From Bretschneidera sinensis (taxonomy: Eukaryota; Streptophyta; Magnoliopsida; Brassicales; Akaniaceae), in contig CM043700.1 of NCBI GenBank assembly GCA_023935145.1, positions 67,596,620 to 67,660,619 of the forward strand: DNA of 64,000 bases. The letters are read 5' to 3'. The position numbers and the translations under genes were made by a program. Positions 23,399 to 36,379 of this stretch are shown piece by piece (position 1 is the first letter of the stretch; the number at the start of each line of letters is the position of its first letter). Below the pieces are notes generated by a model. The model searched no databases and was not told the origin of the DNA. It saw only the letters and a list, made by a program, of their open reading frames with translations.

Positions 23399-24716
23399 AT
23401 CTTCAAAGAGGAACCCAACAAAAACCCAAGTCAAATTCTTGATTGCTTTTGGCCTTCTATGAAATTCCTGATCAGAATCCTGATTGTTGTGTATCCCTAA
23501 AAAAGAATTAAGCCCAAAATTCCATCTGGGTTTTGGTTTGATTAGCACAGAGCTGAAGACTTTAAGGCTAACCAGATTATCGAGTATGGTTCAAACTTCA
23601 AACCACAATAGGAACAAAACCCAGAGGATTTTATATGGGTTTGACTGAGATATTCTAGATAGAAATTCTGAAGATGGGATTTTGTGGATCCTCGTGATTT
23701 CCTGTCCTACTGTCTGCAGTTTGCTGGTTTGATGTGAATTTAGAATCAAACAAAGTATGAACCATAAGAATTCATGTTTATCTGTCTAATGGGAATATTG
23801 AGTTTAAAGGGTAAATAGTAGCTATCTCACTGTGTGAAGAGATCAAAGTAGGTTTTGGGTCTCTTCTGCAATAGCTGCTTGCGTGCTGTTGCTTGGAGAT
23901 TGGTGATGGAGACAATTTTGGAGATACTGATCCTTGTATGATAGTTGATTCTTAAAATTATTCGACAGAAGAATTCATGTTTATCTGTTTAATAGGAATT
24001 ATTTATTTATTATTTTACCAAATTGACAATTGTCACATAGCTGTGAGACTTGTTCTTGTTTTATTCATGCGTTGTACCAATATTATGCGGCTGTATTTGT
24101 TTTACAGTCTAAAAGCCACTTGCAATCTGCCACGCCAATTGTCTGACGGAGCAAACTTGACTCTTTATTTTTCTAATGAATAATTATGTAATATGGAAAA
24201 GAAGAAAAAATTTGATAAAAAAATGACATGGAGAGGATAAATTTAGCCTTACAAGCTTTTAAATGTATAATTGTTTTTTCAAAAAAATTTAAATTTTATA
24301 TAAAAAATTATTTTATTAAAAATAAATTATTATTTTACCAAAAACTATTCTAAAAACCATAAACAAAAATTATAGCTGTGCCAAATGATAACTTAAGCCC
24401 AAACTTAAAGTTTAAATTAGTCAAACCATATTGATCTCAAGTTTGCAAGCCATACCAAGTCAGGTATTTTTTTAACAAGATCTATTTGAGAGAGATTCTT
24501 GGTTCGGTTCAAAACAAGATTTTTACATCGAATAGAAACTTGATTGATAATTTTTGAGAATTTTATTAGTAATGTCTATACAATTACATTATCAGTAAAG
24601 TTCTAAAAAATTACCAATCAAGTTTTCACCAAATTGGAAAAATTATCCATAAAAATAACATAATAACAATAACCTAAATTGGAAAAAACAATAGATTATC
24701 AAACATCATAATGTAT
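23399..24716. other. Upstream region of the DUF962 gene and AT-rich spacer
   Basis: The first few hundred bases must hold the promoter and 5' UTR of the minus-strand gene. No distinct promoter motif or other gene is recognised in the rest. Confidence 0.4.
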
Positions 24717-24784
24717 TAAAGTGTAATACTCATAATCGTAAAGTAAGGGCAAAGAAGTGTCAAATAGAGAAGCTAGATTTACAT

Positions 24785-25620
24785 CTTGGTTTTGGAGAGG
24801 CTTTCAGAGAGCCACGGGTACACAGTTGCAATTTAATATAATTTTTCATGCTCAGATAGAAAGGATTTTTAGAGTACTAGAAGATATTTTATGACAAATG
24901 TGAAGAGTTCTCAGTAAGTTGTGATGCTTACATGTTATTGATTGAAGTTGCTTATAATAATCAGTATCAAACTAGTATTTGGATGACACTGATTGAGACA
25001 TTGTATGGTAGGAGGTGTATAACTCCTATATGTTGGGAAGAAATGAGAGAGAGAAATATATCTGATCCATCTATTATTGAGCTAACAACTAAGATGATCA
25101 AATTGGTTAGAGAGAACCGTAAAGCAGCACGGACTAAACCGAATAGCTATGCTGATACTAAGAGTAGACCTCTTGAATTTCAAGTAAGTGATTGGGTGTA
25201 ATTAAAAATATCTCTATGAAAAGGTTTGTTGAGAATAAAAAAGAAAGAAAGTTGAGTATGAAGTAAGTGGGACCCTATAAGGTTGTTGAGAAAGTTGAGT
25301 TTGTTGTGAGTAGCTTGAATTTGCCTTCAGAATTAAAACATTTACATAATGTATTTCATGTTTCACTTTTAAGAAAGTGTTTACATGATGAATATTATAA
25401 TATTTCGAGCTAAGCTATAGAAATTCAGAAAGTTTGGACTTATATGACAGTACCAGTGAGAATTTTAGACAGAAAAGAACAAATCTTGTATAATAAAGAA
25501 ATTTCATTAGTTCAAGTTCTGAGGCGGAATAAGGATGTTGAAGAGATTACGTGAAAGCATGAAACAATTATGAAGAAATATTATTCACATTTTTTTTTGG
25601 AGTAAAGTATGGAAATTTTA
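24785..25620 (+). pseudogene. Integrase C-terminus and chromodomain-region remnant
   Basis: In-frame pieces match the end of chromovirus Pol: EVAYNNQYQTSIWMTLIETLYGRR (24947-25018), an SYADTKSRPLEFQVSDWV block (about 25148-25201), LNLPSELKHLHNVFHVSLLRK-like text near 25315-25380 and the PVRILDRKEQILYNKEISL block near 25450-25510. Stops and frame changes separate them. It is the 3' end of the pol gene of the deleted element. Confidence 0.82.
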
Positions 25621-25650
25621 GGGACAAAATTTTTGTAAGGTGTGTAGATT

Positions 25651-27721
25651 TGTAATACCCGTAATCGTAAAGTAAGGGCAAAGAAGTAATTTAATAAATA
25701 TGACATGAAATTAAAATAATATATTTACGCGAAGGATTTAGTATTGAATAAAATAATTCTTTTGAAAAAAAACTGGACACGTGGGGGCGTAGTTATAAAG
25801 AAAAAAGAAAAAGAAAAAGAAAAAAATAATTTGGACGTGTCCAGCATAAAACGAAGGAAAAAGAAAAAGAAAAAATTAGATTTTTCTAAAAAGAAAAAAA
25901 ATTACCAAAAATATAACAGTAGGTGTTGCTAAACGTGGAGGGAAAAAAATGCTGAGAATGCAATGTGTTGGGGCTGCCACTTATATATATATAATAGGTA
26001 AGTGTAATTTACACTTACCAATTCGTTTAGTTTCTTTTCATTACGCGTTTTCTTTACACACTTGGGGACAGAAAAAGGTCGAAAAAGCAAAATTTTGAAG
26101 AGATTTACGAAGGAATTTTATAGAGAGTCACGAGAAGCTATAAGAAAAACATAAGGTAATAACGTAGTGTTTATTTTTAAATTTTTAGCGTACATGAAAT
26201 TTCTCGGAATTCAAAGTGAGAATTTTCAAAGGGTGTGGTTTATGAAGAATTGAAGAAATAATTAGAAATTTAATACAAATATTATGTCAGGTGTTGACGA
26301 TCAACAACGGGGGAAAATTTTTGAGAGGAACGGGAAAGTCAAGGAGGTGATCCACGAGTAGCTTTAAGTGCTACGTTGTGAGTTGGATTTACTTTAAGTA
26401 ATCTAAATAAAAAAAAAATTGAAATTATCTAGTGATAATATTAAATAAATTATTAGCTTATGCTTTGGTGGTAGATAAAAATTTGATTGACAGGTATGAT
26501 ATGAATTTTAGTCATGTAGAAAATTATTAGGGGAGAAATAATATTTTTTGGAATAATAAGTTGATTTAATCATAAAAGCGATAAGTAAAATTCTTAATGA
26601 GATATGGTTGATGTTTTGATACGAATTATGAGGACATGAAAATTAGTGGATCTTGACAGGCTAAGATGGATGATTTGATGTGATTTATGATGAGAGTAAT
26701 TTAGTGGAATTTTTTTTTATAATAATTTGAGGAAAAAATGATAGCTAAATTTAAATATTTGAAATCATGTTTTTTTTTTATGTTATTGTTCATATGTATA
26801 TTTCATATCATTGTTCATATGCATATGCATTAAATAAAAGAAAAGAACCGAGAAGGCAGCTGGTCTAATGAAAATGAAAGAACCGGGAAGGTAGCCGGTC
26901 TAAATGAGAAAGAAAAGAATCGAGAAGGCAACCGATCTAATATAAAAACATGTCGACATATGGGAAGACGTTCCCATAATAATAATTCATGCATTACATC
27001 TGTTTTACATATTGATTTCATTACTAAATTGTTGATGTGTGGGTTGTTATTGTGAATTTTATTTATATATGAATGAGTCTCACAGAGAGACAGTTATGGT
27101 AAGAAAGAAACCTAGAAGTATGATGCGATAAGAACCATCTAAATAGTAGACTTTATGATGTGAATTTCATTGCGAGGTGATTATGAGATAATTGATGGTC
27201 TTGATGTGAACCAATAAATAAAAAGAAGAGATTGATAGAGAATGAGACTTATGATATGTATAGTGGTAGTGGAATGCTATTATCAAGTTATATGAAATAT
27301 AATTGATTTAATATTGAAAGATTATTTATACTGAACGAATACTTCTAGTAAATTTAATTCACTGAGCTTGTGAAGCTTATCCCTCATTGTACAATAATTT
27401 AAGGTAGTAGGCAGGACAAATAGTCTGGTGGGTTGAGAGTCAAACTAAATCTTTTTCTGTAAGCCACGTACGTGTCAATATCCTCAGACAAATGAGAAAA
27501 TAAAATATAAAAATTTATTTGTAAATATTCATGCATTTTACGCTGTATATTATGGTTATTTTTTTATCAGATAGATGTATCTCCCCTGTTGAGAGTTAAG
27601 GATTGATGTAAAAATTTCTGCTAGTTTTATTTTTTTATGGTTGCATATATGTGTCGTGCTGAAATTTTCAAAATGTGATGGTGCCGTCTCGGGGGTGGCC
27701 AACCCGGGATGGGTCGTTACA
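25651..27721 (+). repeat. 3' LTR of the chromovirus, 2071 bp
   Basis: The LTR begins TGTAATACCC and ends GGGTCGTTACA. Bases 26845-26945 hold three copies of an accgagaaggcagccggtct-like minisatellite. A purine-rich low-complexity stretch lies at 25796-25910. Confidence 0.88.
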
Positions 27722-27726
27722 TAAAG

Positions 27727-28245
27727 CTAATGGTTATGCAGTACAATGCTCAACAGAATCAAAAGGTAAATGTTTAAACTTGCCTAACTGATACTCAGAA
27801 CAAAAACCAAAATATTTAGAAGACAAAGAAATATTCATATGAGTTTGTAAAAGAGATAACACACGAGGACCTAAATGACCTAGCCTACGATACCAAACAT
27901 CACAAGAGATTTGACAAGAGACTAACGCAAGAGGAGAGGTAGTGACCGAATTTGGAGGAAGATGGTATAAATCACCTTCACTGGAGGATTTGAAAAGAGT
28001 TGCCCCCGTACTCTTGTCCTTAATAACAACACGAGAGACATCAAATTTAGCCGAACAGTTGTTATTAGAACATAAATGTTTAACAAAAAGTAATTGTGAG
28101 ATAATTGTGGTAAATGCAAGACATTATTAAGGCGAAGAGGTTTAGTGGATGTGCGTAAAAAAGTAGAACCAACATTAATAATATCAAGCAATTGTCCATT
28201 ACCAACCAAAATTTTAGTTTTGCCAACTGCAGACACTCAATTTCG
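27727..28245 (-). pseudogene. Copia fragment: pre-integrase region
   Basis: The minus-strand translation contains GKTKILVGNGQLLDIINVGS and RTSTKPLRLNNVLHLPQLSHN, typical of the protease to GAG-pre-integrase segment of Ty1-Copia. A frameshift follows. Further pieces down to 27730 match the HHCC-bearing region. The fragment is cut on its left by the chromovirus insertion and has no LTRs in the window. Confidence 0.75.
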
Positions 28246-28929
28246 TCCCAAAATTTTTGAATGGACCACGCGCGGGTTCTTATGACGAATCTTTGATCCT
28301 ACCATCAGAAGGTAAAATACAGAGTTAGGAACCAAGTCATAACCTTGTACAGGGATGAAGTTGGTATTGCCCCAGTGTTCGACATTCAAGAAGAAGGAAA
28401 TGAGCTATATGACTTTACTTTCGAGAAAGTGGCGGTGATTGACATTATAGAAGTCGACTCTTGCATTAACCCCACAATTTTTCATATAATGAAAAGGGAT
28501 GAGCTACTTTTCAGGGGTAGGTTTAGGTAAATACGAGGAGTGAAAGAATTCTTGGACTTCAAACAATAGTTTGGGAGGTGAAGCTTAGGTTATGAACCTA
28601 GTAACAACAATAAGATAACAAGGGGCAACTCTTGTTTGACTCTGGATGGGTTCTTCGTGAAGGAAAAGGAAGATTTCCCTTACCGTGGATTCCTTGAGCC
28701 ATGGATAGAGAAGAGAACTTAGAAAAAGGCATTAAGATTTGAAATTTTCTTCAATCTTGAGTTTTTTGAGAAAAAAGCAACGATAAGGAATAAAGAAGCA
28801 TTATAGACAAGCAATTGGATTGGGAACCTAGATGGCGAAGCCATGGGTATTTTGATGACGAGAGAAGGCCATGTGAGCAGTTTCGATTCGAGCGTGTTGA
28901 TTAGGCCGGTTAATAAGTGCACCGTCAGC
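28246..28929. other. Unassigned sequence before the Tat element pol
   Basis: A 61-codon open frame (28345-28530) has no recognised relatives. The stretch may be the protease-proximal part of the Tat element, decayed beyond recognition. Confidence 0.3.
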
Positions 28930-30056
28930 AGTCAAGGACCCAGACAAGCAGCTCTTTCTTTTTTTCTTTGTAACAGAGTCCAAAGTGTGCACGGGAATGA
29001 TGTATTTGACCCTCTTTCTCAGTCCGGTGATGTACTCGCCAAAAAATTGAATGAAATGTTGAATGATTTTGAGTACTTTGAGTCTTCTTTATATGATGGG
29101 AAAACCCCATGTGAAATTAGCCAAGAATCCCCTTCATTGAAGTAGATTGTTGAGCTACTTGAAAATGAAAAAGAAAGTATAGCCCAACCTAAAATGGAAG
29201 AAACTCAAGTCATTAATCTATGAACTGATGAAAATCCACAAGAAATTTACATTGGCTGAACTTTATCTAAAAAATAAAGTGAAAATTTAAAAAAAAATTG
29301 CATGAGCACAAAGATGTATTTACTTGGTCATATGAGGATATGCTCGGTATCAATCCAAAGATTGTACACATAAGATCCCTTTGAATCCAGATGCTAAGAG
29401 AGTTAAGTAAAAGTTAAGAAGAATGCGAGTCGACTGGGTGGTTAAGATCAAAGAAGAGATCTCTAAGTAGTTGCAAGTCGGTTTCTTGATGGTTTCTGAG
29501 TACCCTTAGTGGGTAATGAATGTGGTAGCAGTGCCAAGGAAAAATGAAAAAGTCTGGGTATGTGTGGATTACAGGGACCTAAATCGGGCCAGCCCTAAAG
29601 ATGACTTCCCTTTACCTCACATAGATGCCCTTGTAGATAATACTGCTGGCAATGCTCTTTTGTCATTCATTGATGGCCTACTCCGGGTATAATCAGATTC
29701 TCATGGCTTCTGAATATAGGGAAAAGACTACCTTCACTACTTAGTGGGGGACTTTTTGCTATAGAGTCATGCCATTCTGACTCAAAAATGTTGGGGCGAC
29801 TTATCGGAGGATAACCACCACTTTGTTGCATGATATAATCCACAAAGAAGTGGAGGTATATGTGGATGATAGGATTGTCAAGTTCGAAAACAGAGAAGGA
29901 CATTGGGATGCTCTCCGAAAGTTCTTTGACAGAATTCAAAAGTACAGGCTACGTTTGAATCCTAAAAAATGTTCCTTTGGAGTCACCATCGGTAATCTCT
30001 TGGATTTCATGATTAGTGAAAGAAGGATTAAGGTAGACTCGAAAAAGGTGACATCA
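28930..30056 (+). pseudogene. Tat-lineage Gypsy pol, part 1: pre-RT and reverse transcriptase
   Basis: Recognisable blocks include KDVFTWSYEDMLGINP (about 29305-29352), VCVDYRDLNRASPKDDFPLPHIDALVD (about 29560-29640), the catalytic YVDD (29859-29870), and ALRKFFDRIQKYRLRLNPKKCSFGV (29911-29985). Many stops and frameshifts are present. The frame is interrupted at 30056 by a solo LTR and resumes at 32506. Confidence 0.85.
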
Positions 30057-32505
30057 TGTAACGACCCATCCTGGGTTAGTCACCCTCGAGACAATGTTTT
30101 CACATTTTGAAATCCCAACACGACACATATATGCAACAATATAAAAACATACATCGACTAAAAATGTAGATACATCAAGCCTCAACCCTCAATAGGAGAG
30201 TTACATTATCAATATCATATCTGAAACAATATATACAACATATTAAAGATGCATAAATATTTACAATTTTTTTAAAATTTTCTTTCTTCTTCTAACATTA
30301 GTCTGAGGATGTGGACCACGAGACTTACATATAAAAACTCAGTCTGAATCTCAGCTCACAAATTTATCTTTCCTGCCCACTATCTGAAATTATTTAACAA
30401 TGAGTAAGATTCACAAACTCAGTGAATTAAATTTACTTCAAGTACTCGATTTGTATACTTCTAGTTACATTCAATCATTATTAAATCAATATAATTAATC
30501 ATTTATCTCTTCTCATATACTAATTCAATCAATTATCAATCTCTTCTTAAATAAATCATCAATCTATTACCTTTCAATAATTATATCTCATATACCATTC
30601 ATACTAGTTTTAATCTCATATATTTTATCAATTCAAGATTTTCAATTCAATATCATCATTTACTTTGTCATTAAATTCACATATTACAATTAATCAGTCA
30701 TATAATTCTTTATCATATCATCCTTTCAATTTCTCTATCATCAAAGTTGTCTCACTATGAGACTCATATGTCTATCAATCATTTCATAATCAAGATTGAT
30801 GCTTTAGCATCAACCATCAATAATAAAATATTCAAATAAAAATAAATGCATGCAATTAAATTATATTTATTTATTTCTTTATTTATCTCTTTCTTTCTCA
30901 TCATTTCATCATACCAATTTCTGCATATCGTCTGACAACGTCTTCCCACATGTCGACATGTTTCAGTCAGACCAGTTACCTTCCTGGTCTTCACCTTATG
31001 CATATGAGAAATAATATGCAAGCATGTATACATTAAAGCATACAATCAACTATCTTTTTTCTTAATATATATATATATATATATCAAGTAGTCTCTTCAT
31101 ATAACAAATCAATAAAGACTTTCAAGAATTTCATTTCTCTGTTCAACATATATTTATATCATTTAATTCTTCATACATACAATATTAATTTAATAATAAT
31201 TTAACTATCTCAGTTCATCAAGTTATTATTCATAATATCTTTCTACTTCATCTAAATATCATATATCTCATATATTTCCTCAAATCAGTATTTCATATTA
31301 TATTTCAATAATTTAATCATATCTATATCAATTCATTTTTCATATTTGTCTCATTTACTAAAAGTAAATCTAACTCACTTAATAGCACTTAAAGCTACTA
31401 CTACACCATTTCTTTTCATTTTCTGCTCATTTCAACAATTTCACCTGATTGTTGATCGCCAACACCTGGCATAATATTTATATTAAAATTTCTAATTTAC
31501 TTTTCAATTCTTTCATAATTCATACTTTTAAATTTCTATATCAAATTCCAGGTAATTTCATATATACATAATTTCAACTGTTTTTAAAATTCAGTACTAT
31601 CAACAGAAATTATTTTCATTATATAAAAATTCAAATGTAAAACTTTTTAAAGAAGAATAGAGGAATAATTTATAAATATTCAATCTTTCAAAAATAAAAT
31701 TCACATTATTACCTTTTTCAAAGGTTTCCTCGAATTTCTGTAAAATTCTCCCAGAAACTTCATTAAAATTTCAATCTTTTAACATTTCTTTCAGTCCCTA
31801 GGTGTTTAAAGAAAGAGAGTAATTTGAGAGAGAGTATAATTTTAGAGTGAGAAAGAAATTTGTAAACAAATTTTAACAAAACAAAACAAAAAAAAAAACT
31901 TAATTTTTATACAAAACCAGTCAAGTCTATGGACCTGTGCTTCTCCCATGCGAATTTGGTTGTCATGTCTATGCTTCTCTATCTCTCATGCATGCTCTGG
32001 ACTGTCTCTAGGCAATTGCATTTTGTGCACAAGCGTACACCTGTCCACTAGCACCCATGTGTCTGTCCTCTTTTTTTTATTTATTTTATGATAGCTTAAT
32101 TATGCTTCTGCCACCATGCATATTCATTTAAAATATATAACTTTGCCACAACTTAATTATGATTCTGTCATTTCTCCTTAAAAATCAATTTTTCGCCTTT
32201 TCTTTCTTCCAAGAATTATAACAAATTATTGAAAATTATGCTTTCTTCAAAATAAATTTAGAAATATTTTTATTAACTGTATTTCATATTTTTATTCAAA
32301 ATTATTTCATTTCAAAATTCAAATTTCATAATTTCAGTTATTTTAATCTTTAAAAACTTCTAACTCTTTCTAATAAAATTCTCAATATCATCTTTCAAAA
32401 ATTATTTCAAATCAATAGTAAATCTTTCATATATGCATTGTTTAATTCAATGTAATATCTATCAAATTACTTTTTTACCCTTACTTTAAGAACACGGGTA
32501 TTACA
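30057..32505 (-). mobile_element. Solo LTR of the chromovirus family inside the Tat pol
   Basis: The 2.45-kb block starts TGTAACGACCCATC and ends GGGTATTACA, the reverse complement of the LTR at 25651-27721 and 38472-40517. Tat reverse transcriptase and RNase H coding flank it on both sides. No internal retroelement sequence is present, so it is a solo LTR. A clear 5-bp duplication was not found (catca left, taact right). Confidence 0.85.
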
Positions 32506-33994
32506 TAACTATTCTGGAAATGTCAACATCGAAAACCGAGAAAAAGGTTAAAGTATTTTTGGGAAGACTTTAGTATATCATTAGATTTATTGTCAAGCTT
32601 ACACATACCTGTGAGCCCATCTTTAAACTGCTCATAAAAGACCAACCAGTAAGGTGGAATGAAAAGTGTTAGGAAGCCTTTGAGAAGATCAAAGACTATC
32701 TAAACAACCCCCTAGTGTTGATCCCACCTAAGCATGGTGCTCTACTTTTGTTGTACCTATTTATCACTAACACCTATATGGGGGTCATGTTAGCTCAAGA
32801 GGATACAGACAAAAAAGAAAGGGCCATATATTATCTTAGCAAGAAACTTGTGGCTTATGAGTTGAACTATTCTCAGGTAGAAAAAACATGTCTTGCTCTT
32901 GTTTAGGTCACCAAAAAACTCCATCATTATTTTTGGTCACTCTCTGTGAAAATGATCTCTCGCTTGGACCCTCAAAAACATCTGTTTGAAGCCCCAACCT
33001 TGAGTGGGAGGATGATCAAATGGATGGTCATTCTCTCCCAGTTTAATCTTCAATACGTGACCTAGAAGTCAGTTAAGGGAGGGATAATTTCATATTTCTT
33101 AGAAAATTTCCCAAGAGGCAAAGAAGAGGTTGAAGAGTTCAATTTTTTGAATGAAGGAATTCTGGAAGTCGAAAACTGTGAGTGAAAGATGTATTTCGAT
33201 GAGGCAGCTAATTAGAAAGGTTTTGGGATCGAAGTAGTTTTAGTCTCTCCAGAAAGAATCGTTACTAACCTGTTAATTCACCTGAATTTCAAGTCCACCA
33301 ATAATGTGACTGAGTAGAAGGCTTTATCCGAACCATCTCAAAAATCTAGTCTAGTGTTTCAACAAAGTGGCCTTCGTTTACTTTCCTCGAACCCAGAATC
33401 AGCTCACCGATGCATTGACTACTCTAGCTTCAATGTTGGAGATGCCTGAAGGGGTTGAGACAATTCCACTAGTGGTCGAGCAAAAGGATGAATTAGCTTA
33501 TTATCTAGCTATCGAGATCCAAGCTCGGTCATCTAATGGTTTACCATGGTATATTGACATTCAAAACTTCCTGCAAAAGAGAGAGTTCTCAACTAACAGT
33601 GGAAAAAGGGGTAGATGGGCTATAGAGTCATTAGCATCCCAGTTTTTCATTTGGGGGAAAAATAATATAAGAGATCATTTTATGGGATCCAACTACTTTG
33701 TGTGGATGAAAATACTATTGAGAAGATCATAATGGAAGTACATGAAGGTACTGGAGGTCCGCACATGAATTGAAAAATGTTGGCAAGAAAGATCCTCTAT
33801 CTAGGTTATTATTGGAGTAGTATGGAGACTAATTGTTGTAATTATGTGAAGAAATTCCATAAGTGTCAGTCGCATGGCAACTTACAACATTTGTTGCCCC
33901 TAGAACTATTCAGCATGACCACACCTTGGCCTTTTGCTACTTAGGGGATAGATGTGATTGGCAAAATATCTCTCAAGACTTTCGATGCTAACGA
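32506..33994 (+). pseudogene. Tat-lineage Gypsy pol, part 2: RT end, RNase H, archaeal-type RNase H, integrase zinc region
   Basis: Blocks seen include KTEKKVKVFLGRL (about 32530-32568), VLIPPKHGALLLLYL, MLAQEDTDKKERAIYYLSKKL (about 32787-32850), KMYFDEAAN then KGFGIEVVLVSPERIVTNLL (about 33187-33275) of the second, archaeal-type RNase H that marks the Tat group, and a C-rich YVKKFHKCQSHGN integrase motif (about 33843-33882). Stops are frequent. Confidence 0.85.
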
Positions 33995-33999
33995 GTACA

Positions 34000-34942
34000 T
34001 GTAACGACCCATCCCTGGTTGGCCACCTCTGATACGGTGTTGTTACATTTTGAAAATCCTAAAACGACACATATATGCAACAAAAAAAATAATACTAACA
34101 AAAATTCTTTTACATCAATCCTCAACCCTCAACAGGGGAGATACATCAATATGATATTAACTTAAACATAATAATTTTCTACTTGTCTAAATTCCTATCA
34201 TACATATCAATGATTAGCACTTAGAGCTACCCGTAGATAACCTCTTTGCCTTTCCCGTTCTTTTCAGAAATTTCCCCCGGTTACTGATCGTCAACACCTG
34301 ATATAATATTTATATTAAAAATTCTAATTATTTCTTCAATTCTTCCATAATTTACACCCTTTGAAAATTCCCACTTTGAATTCCAGGAAATTTTATGTAT
34401 GCTAAAAATTGAAAAATAAACATCACATTATTACCTTCTGTTTTTCTTAGAGCTCCCCATAGTTTTCTATAAAATTTTCTCGTAAATCTCTTCAAAATTT
34501 TTCCATTTTAACCTTTCTTTCGGTCCCTAAGTGTTTAAAGAAATAGAGTAACAGGATTTGGTAAATAATCAAATGAATTACGTTTATTATACATATACAT
34601 ATATATAGTAAAATTTTGTTGAACAAAAAATCTTGGCAGCCCACTTTTCTTCTTTCAAACTCAGCAGCTCTCTCCCCCCCCCCCCCCCCCCAACTCTCAA
34701 GCTGCCATGCAAATACCAAGTGTAAAGCATACAAATGCCTTTTCTTTACTTGGCAGCAGGTGTTGCCACCTGCTGACACTTTTTTTTTTCCATTTTCTTT
34801 GTAACTACACCTCCACGTGTCCATTTTTTTCAAAAGAATTATTTTATTCAATATTAAATCCTTCACATATATGTTATTTTAATTTCATGTTATATTTATT
34901 GAATTACTTCTTTACTCTTACTTTGCGATTACAGATATTATA
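34000..34942 (-). mobile_element. Short solo LTR of the chromovirus family inside the Tat integrase
   Basis: It starts TGTAACGACCC and ends gatattata (terminal CA mutated to TA). A perfect 5-base duplication, gtaca, lies at 33995-33999 and 34943-34947, and the integrase frame continues across the insertion. At 943 bp it is much shorter than its relatives (about 2.0-2.4 kb), so it has lost interior sequence. It contains a run of 19 C (34674-34692). Confidence 0.9.
34674..34692 (+). repeat. (C)19 homopolymer
   Basis: Nineteen consecutive C lie in the short solo LTR. Length may be unreliable in sequencing. Confidence 0.9.
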
Positions 34943-34947
34943 GTACA

Positions 34948-35738
34948 TCCTAGTGACAATTGACTATTTCACAAAGTTTGTGGAAGCCGCCTCATTTTCC
35001 ATCTTGAAGGCTAAACACGTGGAAAAATTCATTAATCATAACATCATCTATCGTTATGGAGTACCTTTTGATTTGATCTCAGACAATGGCATGTACTTCA
35101 AATGCGAGGTCACGGATTTACTCAATAAATACAAAATTGAGCGCCACAAGTCCTCTCCTTACCGACCTCAAACCAACGGGGCAGTAGAAACAGCCAACAA
35201 GAATGTCAAGAGCATATTGGCCAAAACAGTAGAGACCTGTAATGAATGAAATGAGAAGCTACCTTTTGCATTGTGGGGATATCGAACCTTGATAAGGTCT
35301 TCCACAGGTGCCACTCCTTACTCCTTGGTTTACGGTATGGAAGCAGTTCTTCCAATCGAGGTGAAAATTCTTTCACTAAGGGCAGCCATAGAAAGTTAAT
35401 TAGAAAAATTAAATTAGATTCGAGGGCGGTATGATTAGTTGGATTTGATTGATGAAAAGTAGTTGAAGGCTCTCCATCACACCCAAGGGTATCAAAAAAG
35501 GGTTGCACGGGCTTTTAACAAGAAAGTAAAGAATCGAGGCATTAAAGAAGGACATTATATGGTAAAAGAACTCAGGATACCAATCCACGATCCAAGGGAA
35601 AAGTTTAGACCAAACTGGGGAGGTCTGTATCTGGTTAAGAAGATCCTATCCGACGAAGCCGTGCGTCTCACGAATATCGACAGTAATGAATTCGCTGAAC
35701 GTATCAATATGGATCGTTTCAAGAAGTATTATTTGTGA
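34948..35738 (+). pseudogene. Tat-lineage Gypsy pol, part 3: integrase core and C-terminus
   Basis: The core has the D-D-E triad in TIDYFTKFVEA (about 34953-34988), LISDNGMYFK (about 35072-35103) and NGAVETANKNVKS (about 35176-35214). The C-terminal part includes ARAFNKKVKNRGIKEGH and ends in NMDRFKKYYL at 35738. Stops near 35248 and 35398-35460 break the frame. It is otherwise one of the better-preserved stretches. Confidence 0.88.
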
Positions 35739-36379
35739 TCCTCTTTCTGTTTCCTCATTGTTGCACCCCCTCTTTATCTACTATTTTCTATGAAAAAAAA
35801 AGAGCTTGTTAAGTTGAAAACCTGTAAAGGCGGCTTAGGCAAAAGTTAGAGCATTCTTCCAAACTGAAAATTTGTAAAGGCAATTTAGGCAAAAAAAAAA
35901 TTGAATCTCTCTATCTCGAACTATGTGAAGGCTTAATCTCATTTGTGGGTACATAGGCAACCACTTTGATGCAGCCATACTTTTGTTGGAAACCCGTTCC
36001 TTTTTTTGTGTACTTGTAATTTTCCCGCAAATACATCTCTTGTACAATTATCAAAAGATAATAAAATAAAATTCACGTTTTGAATAAGATATGTTGAGAA
36101 ATGAAAGAATTGAAATCTGAATTGATTTAATGCATTAAGGACTTAAGTTTCTGGACATGTCATTTCTTTTTCATTCTCTAAGGATTTTCTTATTACATAA
36201 TGAAAATGCAAGTATATGAAATTATTTCAAAGTCGTACTGGACTCCCCATAAAAGCATGTTTTCTTTTCTTCCTTCTGGGATGCTTCCGCTTAACCCTAG
36301 ACCTATGTCGGATAGTTATTAGAGATAATGAAGCAAGTTGTAGAGATGGTGTGAGGAATTTGAGTCACGGTGCGCCTAG
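35739..36379 (+). other. Tat element 3' non-coding region
   Basis: It follows the integrase stop. The text tgtaaaggcggcttaggcaaaa (about 35824-35845) and its partial repeat at 35873-35893 resemble the 3' untranslated repeats of Tat/Ogre elements. No 3' LTR is identified. Confidence 0.5.

Larger units (their letters stand above)
24722..27721 (+). mobile_element. Internally deleted chromovirus (Gypsy) with a 37-bp 5' LTR stub
   Basis: The 5-base duplication taaag flanks the unit at 24717-24721 and 27722-27726. It starts with only 37 bases of LTR (24722-24758), then jumps to the C-terminal part of integrase, then a full 2.07-kb LTR (25651-27721). Most of the 5' LTR, gag, protease and reverse transcriptase are gone. 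The LTR belongs to the same family as 30057-32505, 34000-34942 and 38472-40517. Confidence 0.85.

Noticed and set aside
34492..34866. 124-codon minus-strand frame with a glycine run
   Set aside because: It is created by the poly-C tract inside the solo LTR.
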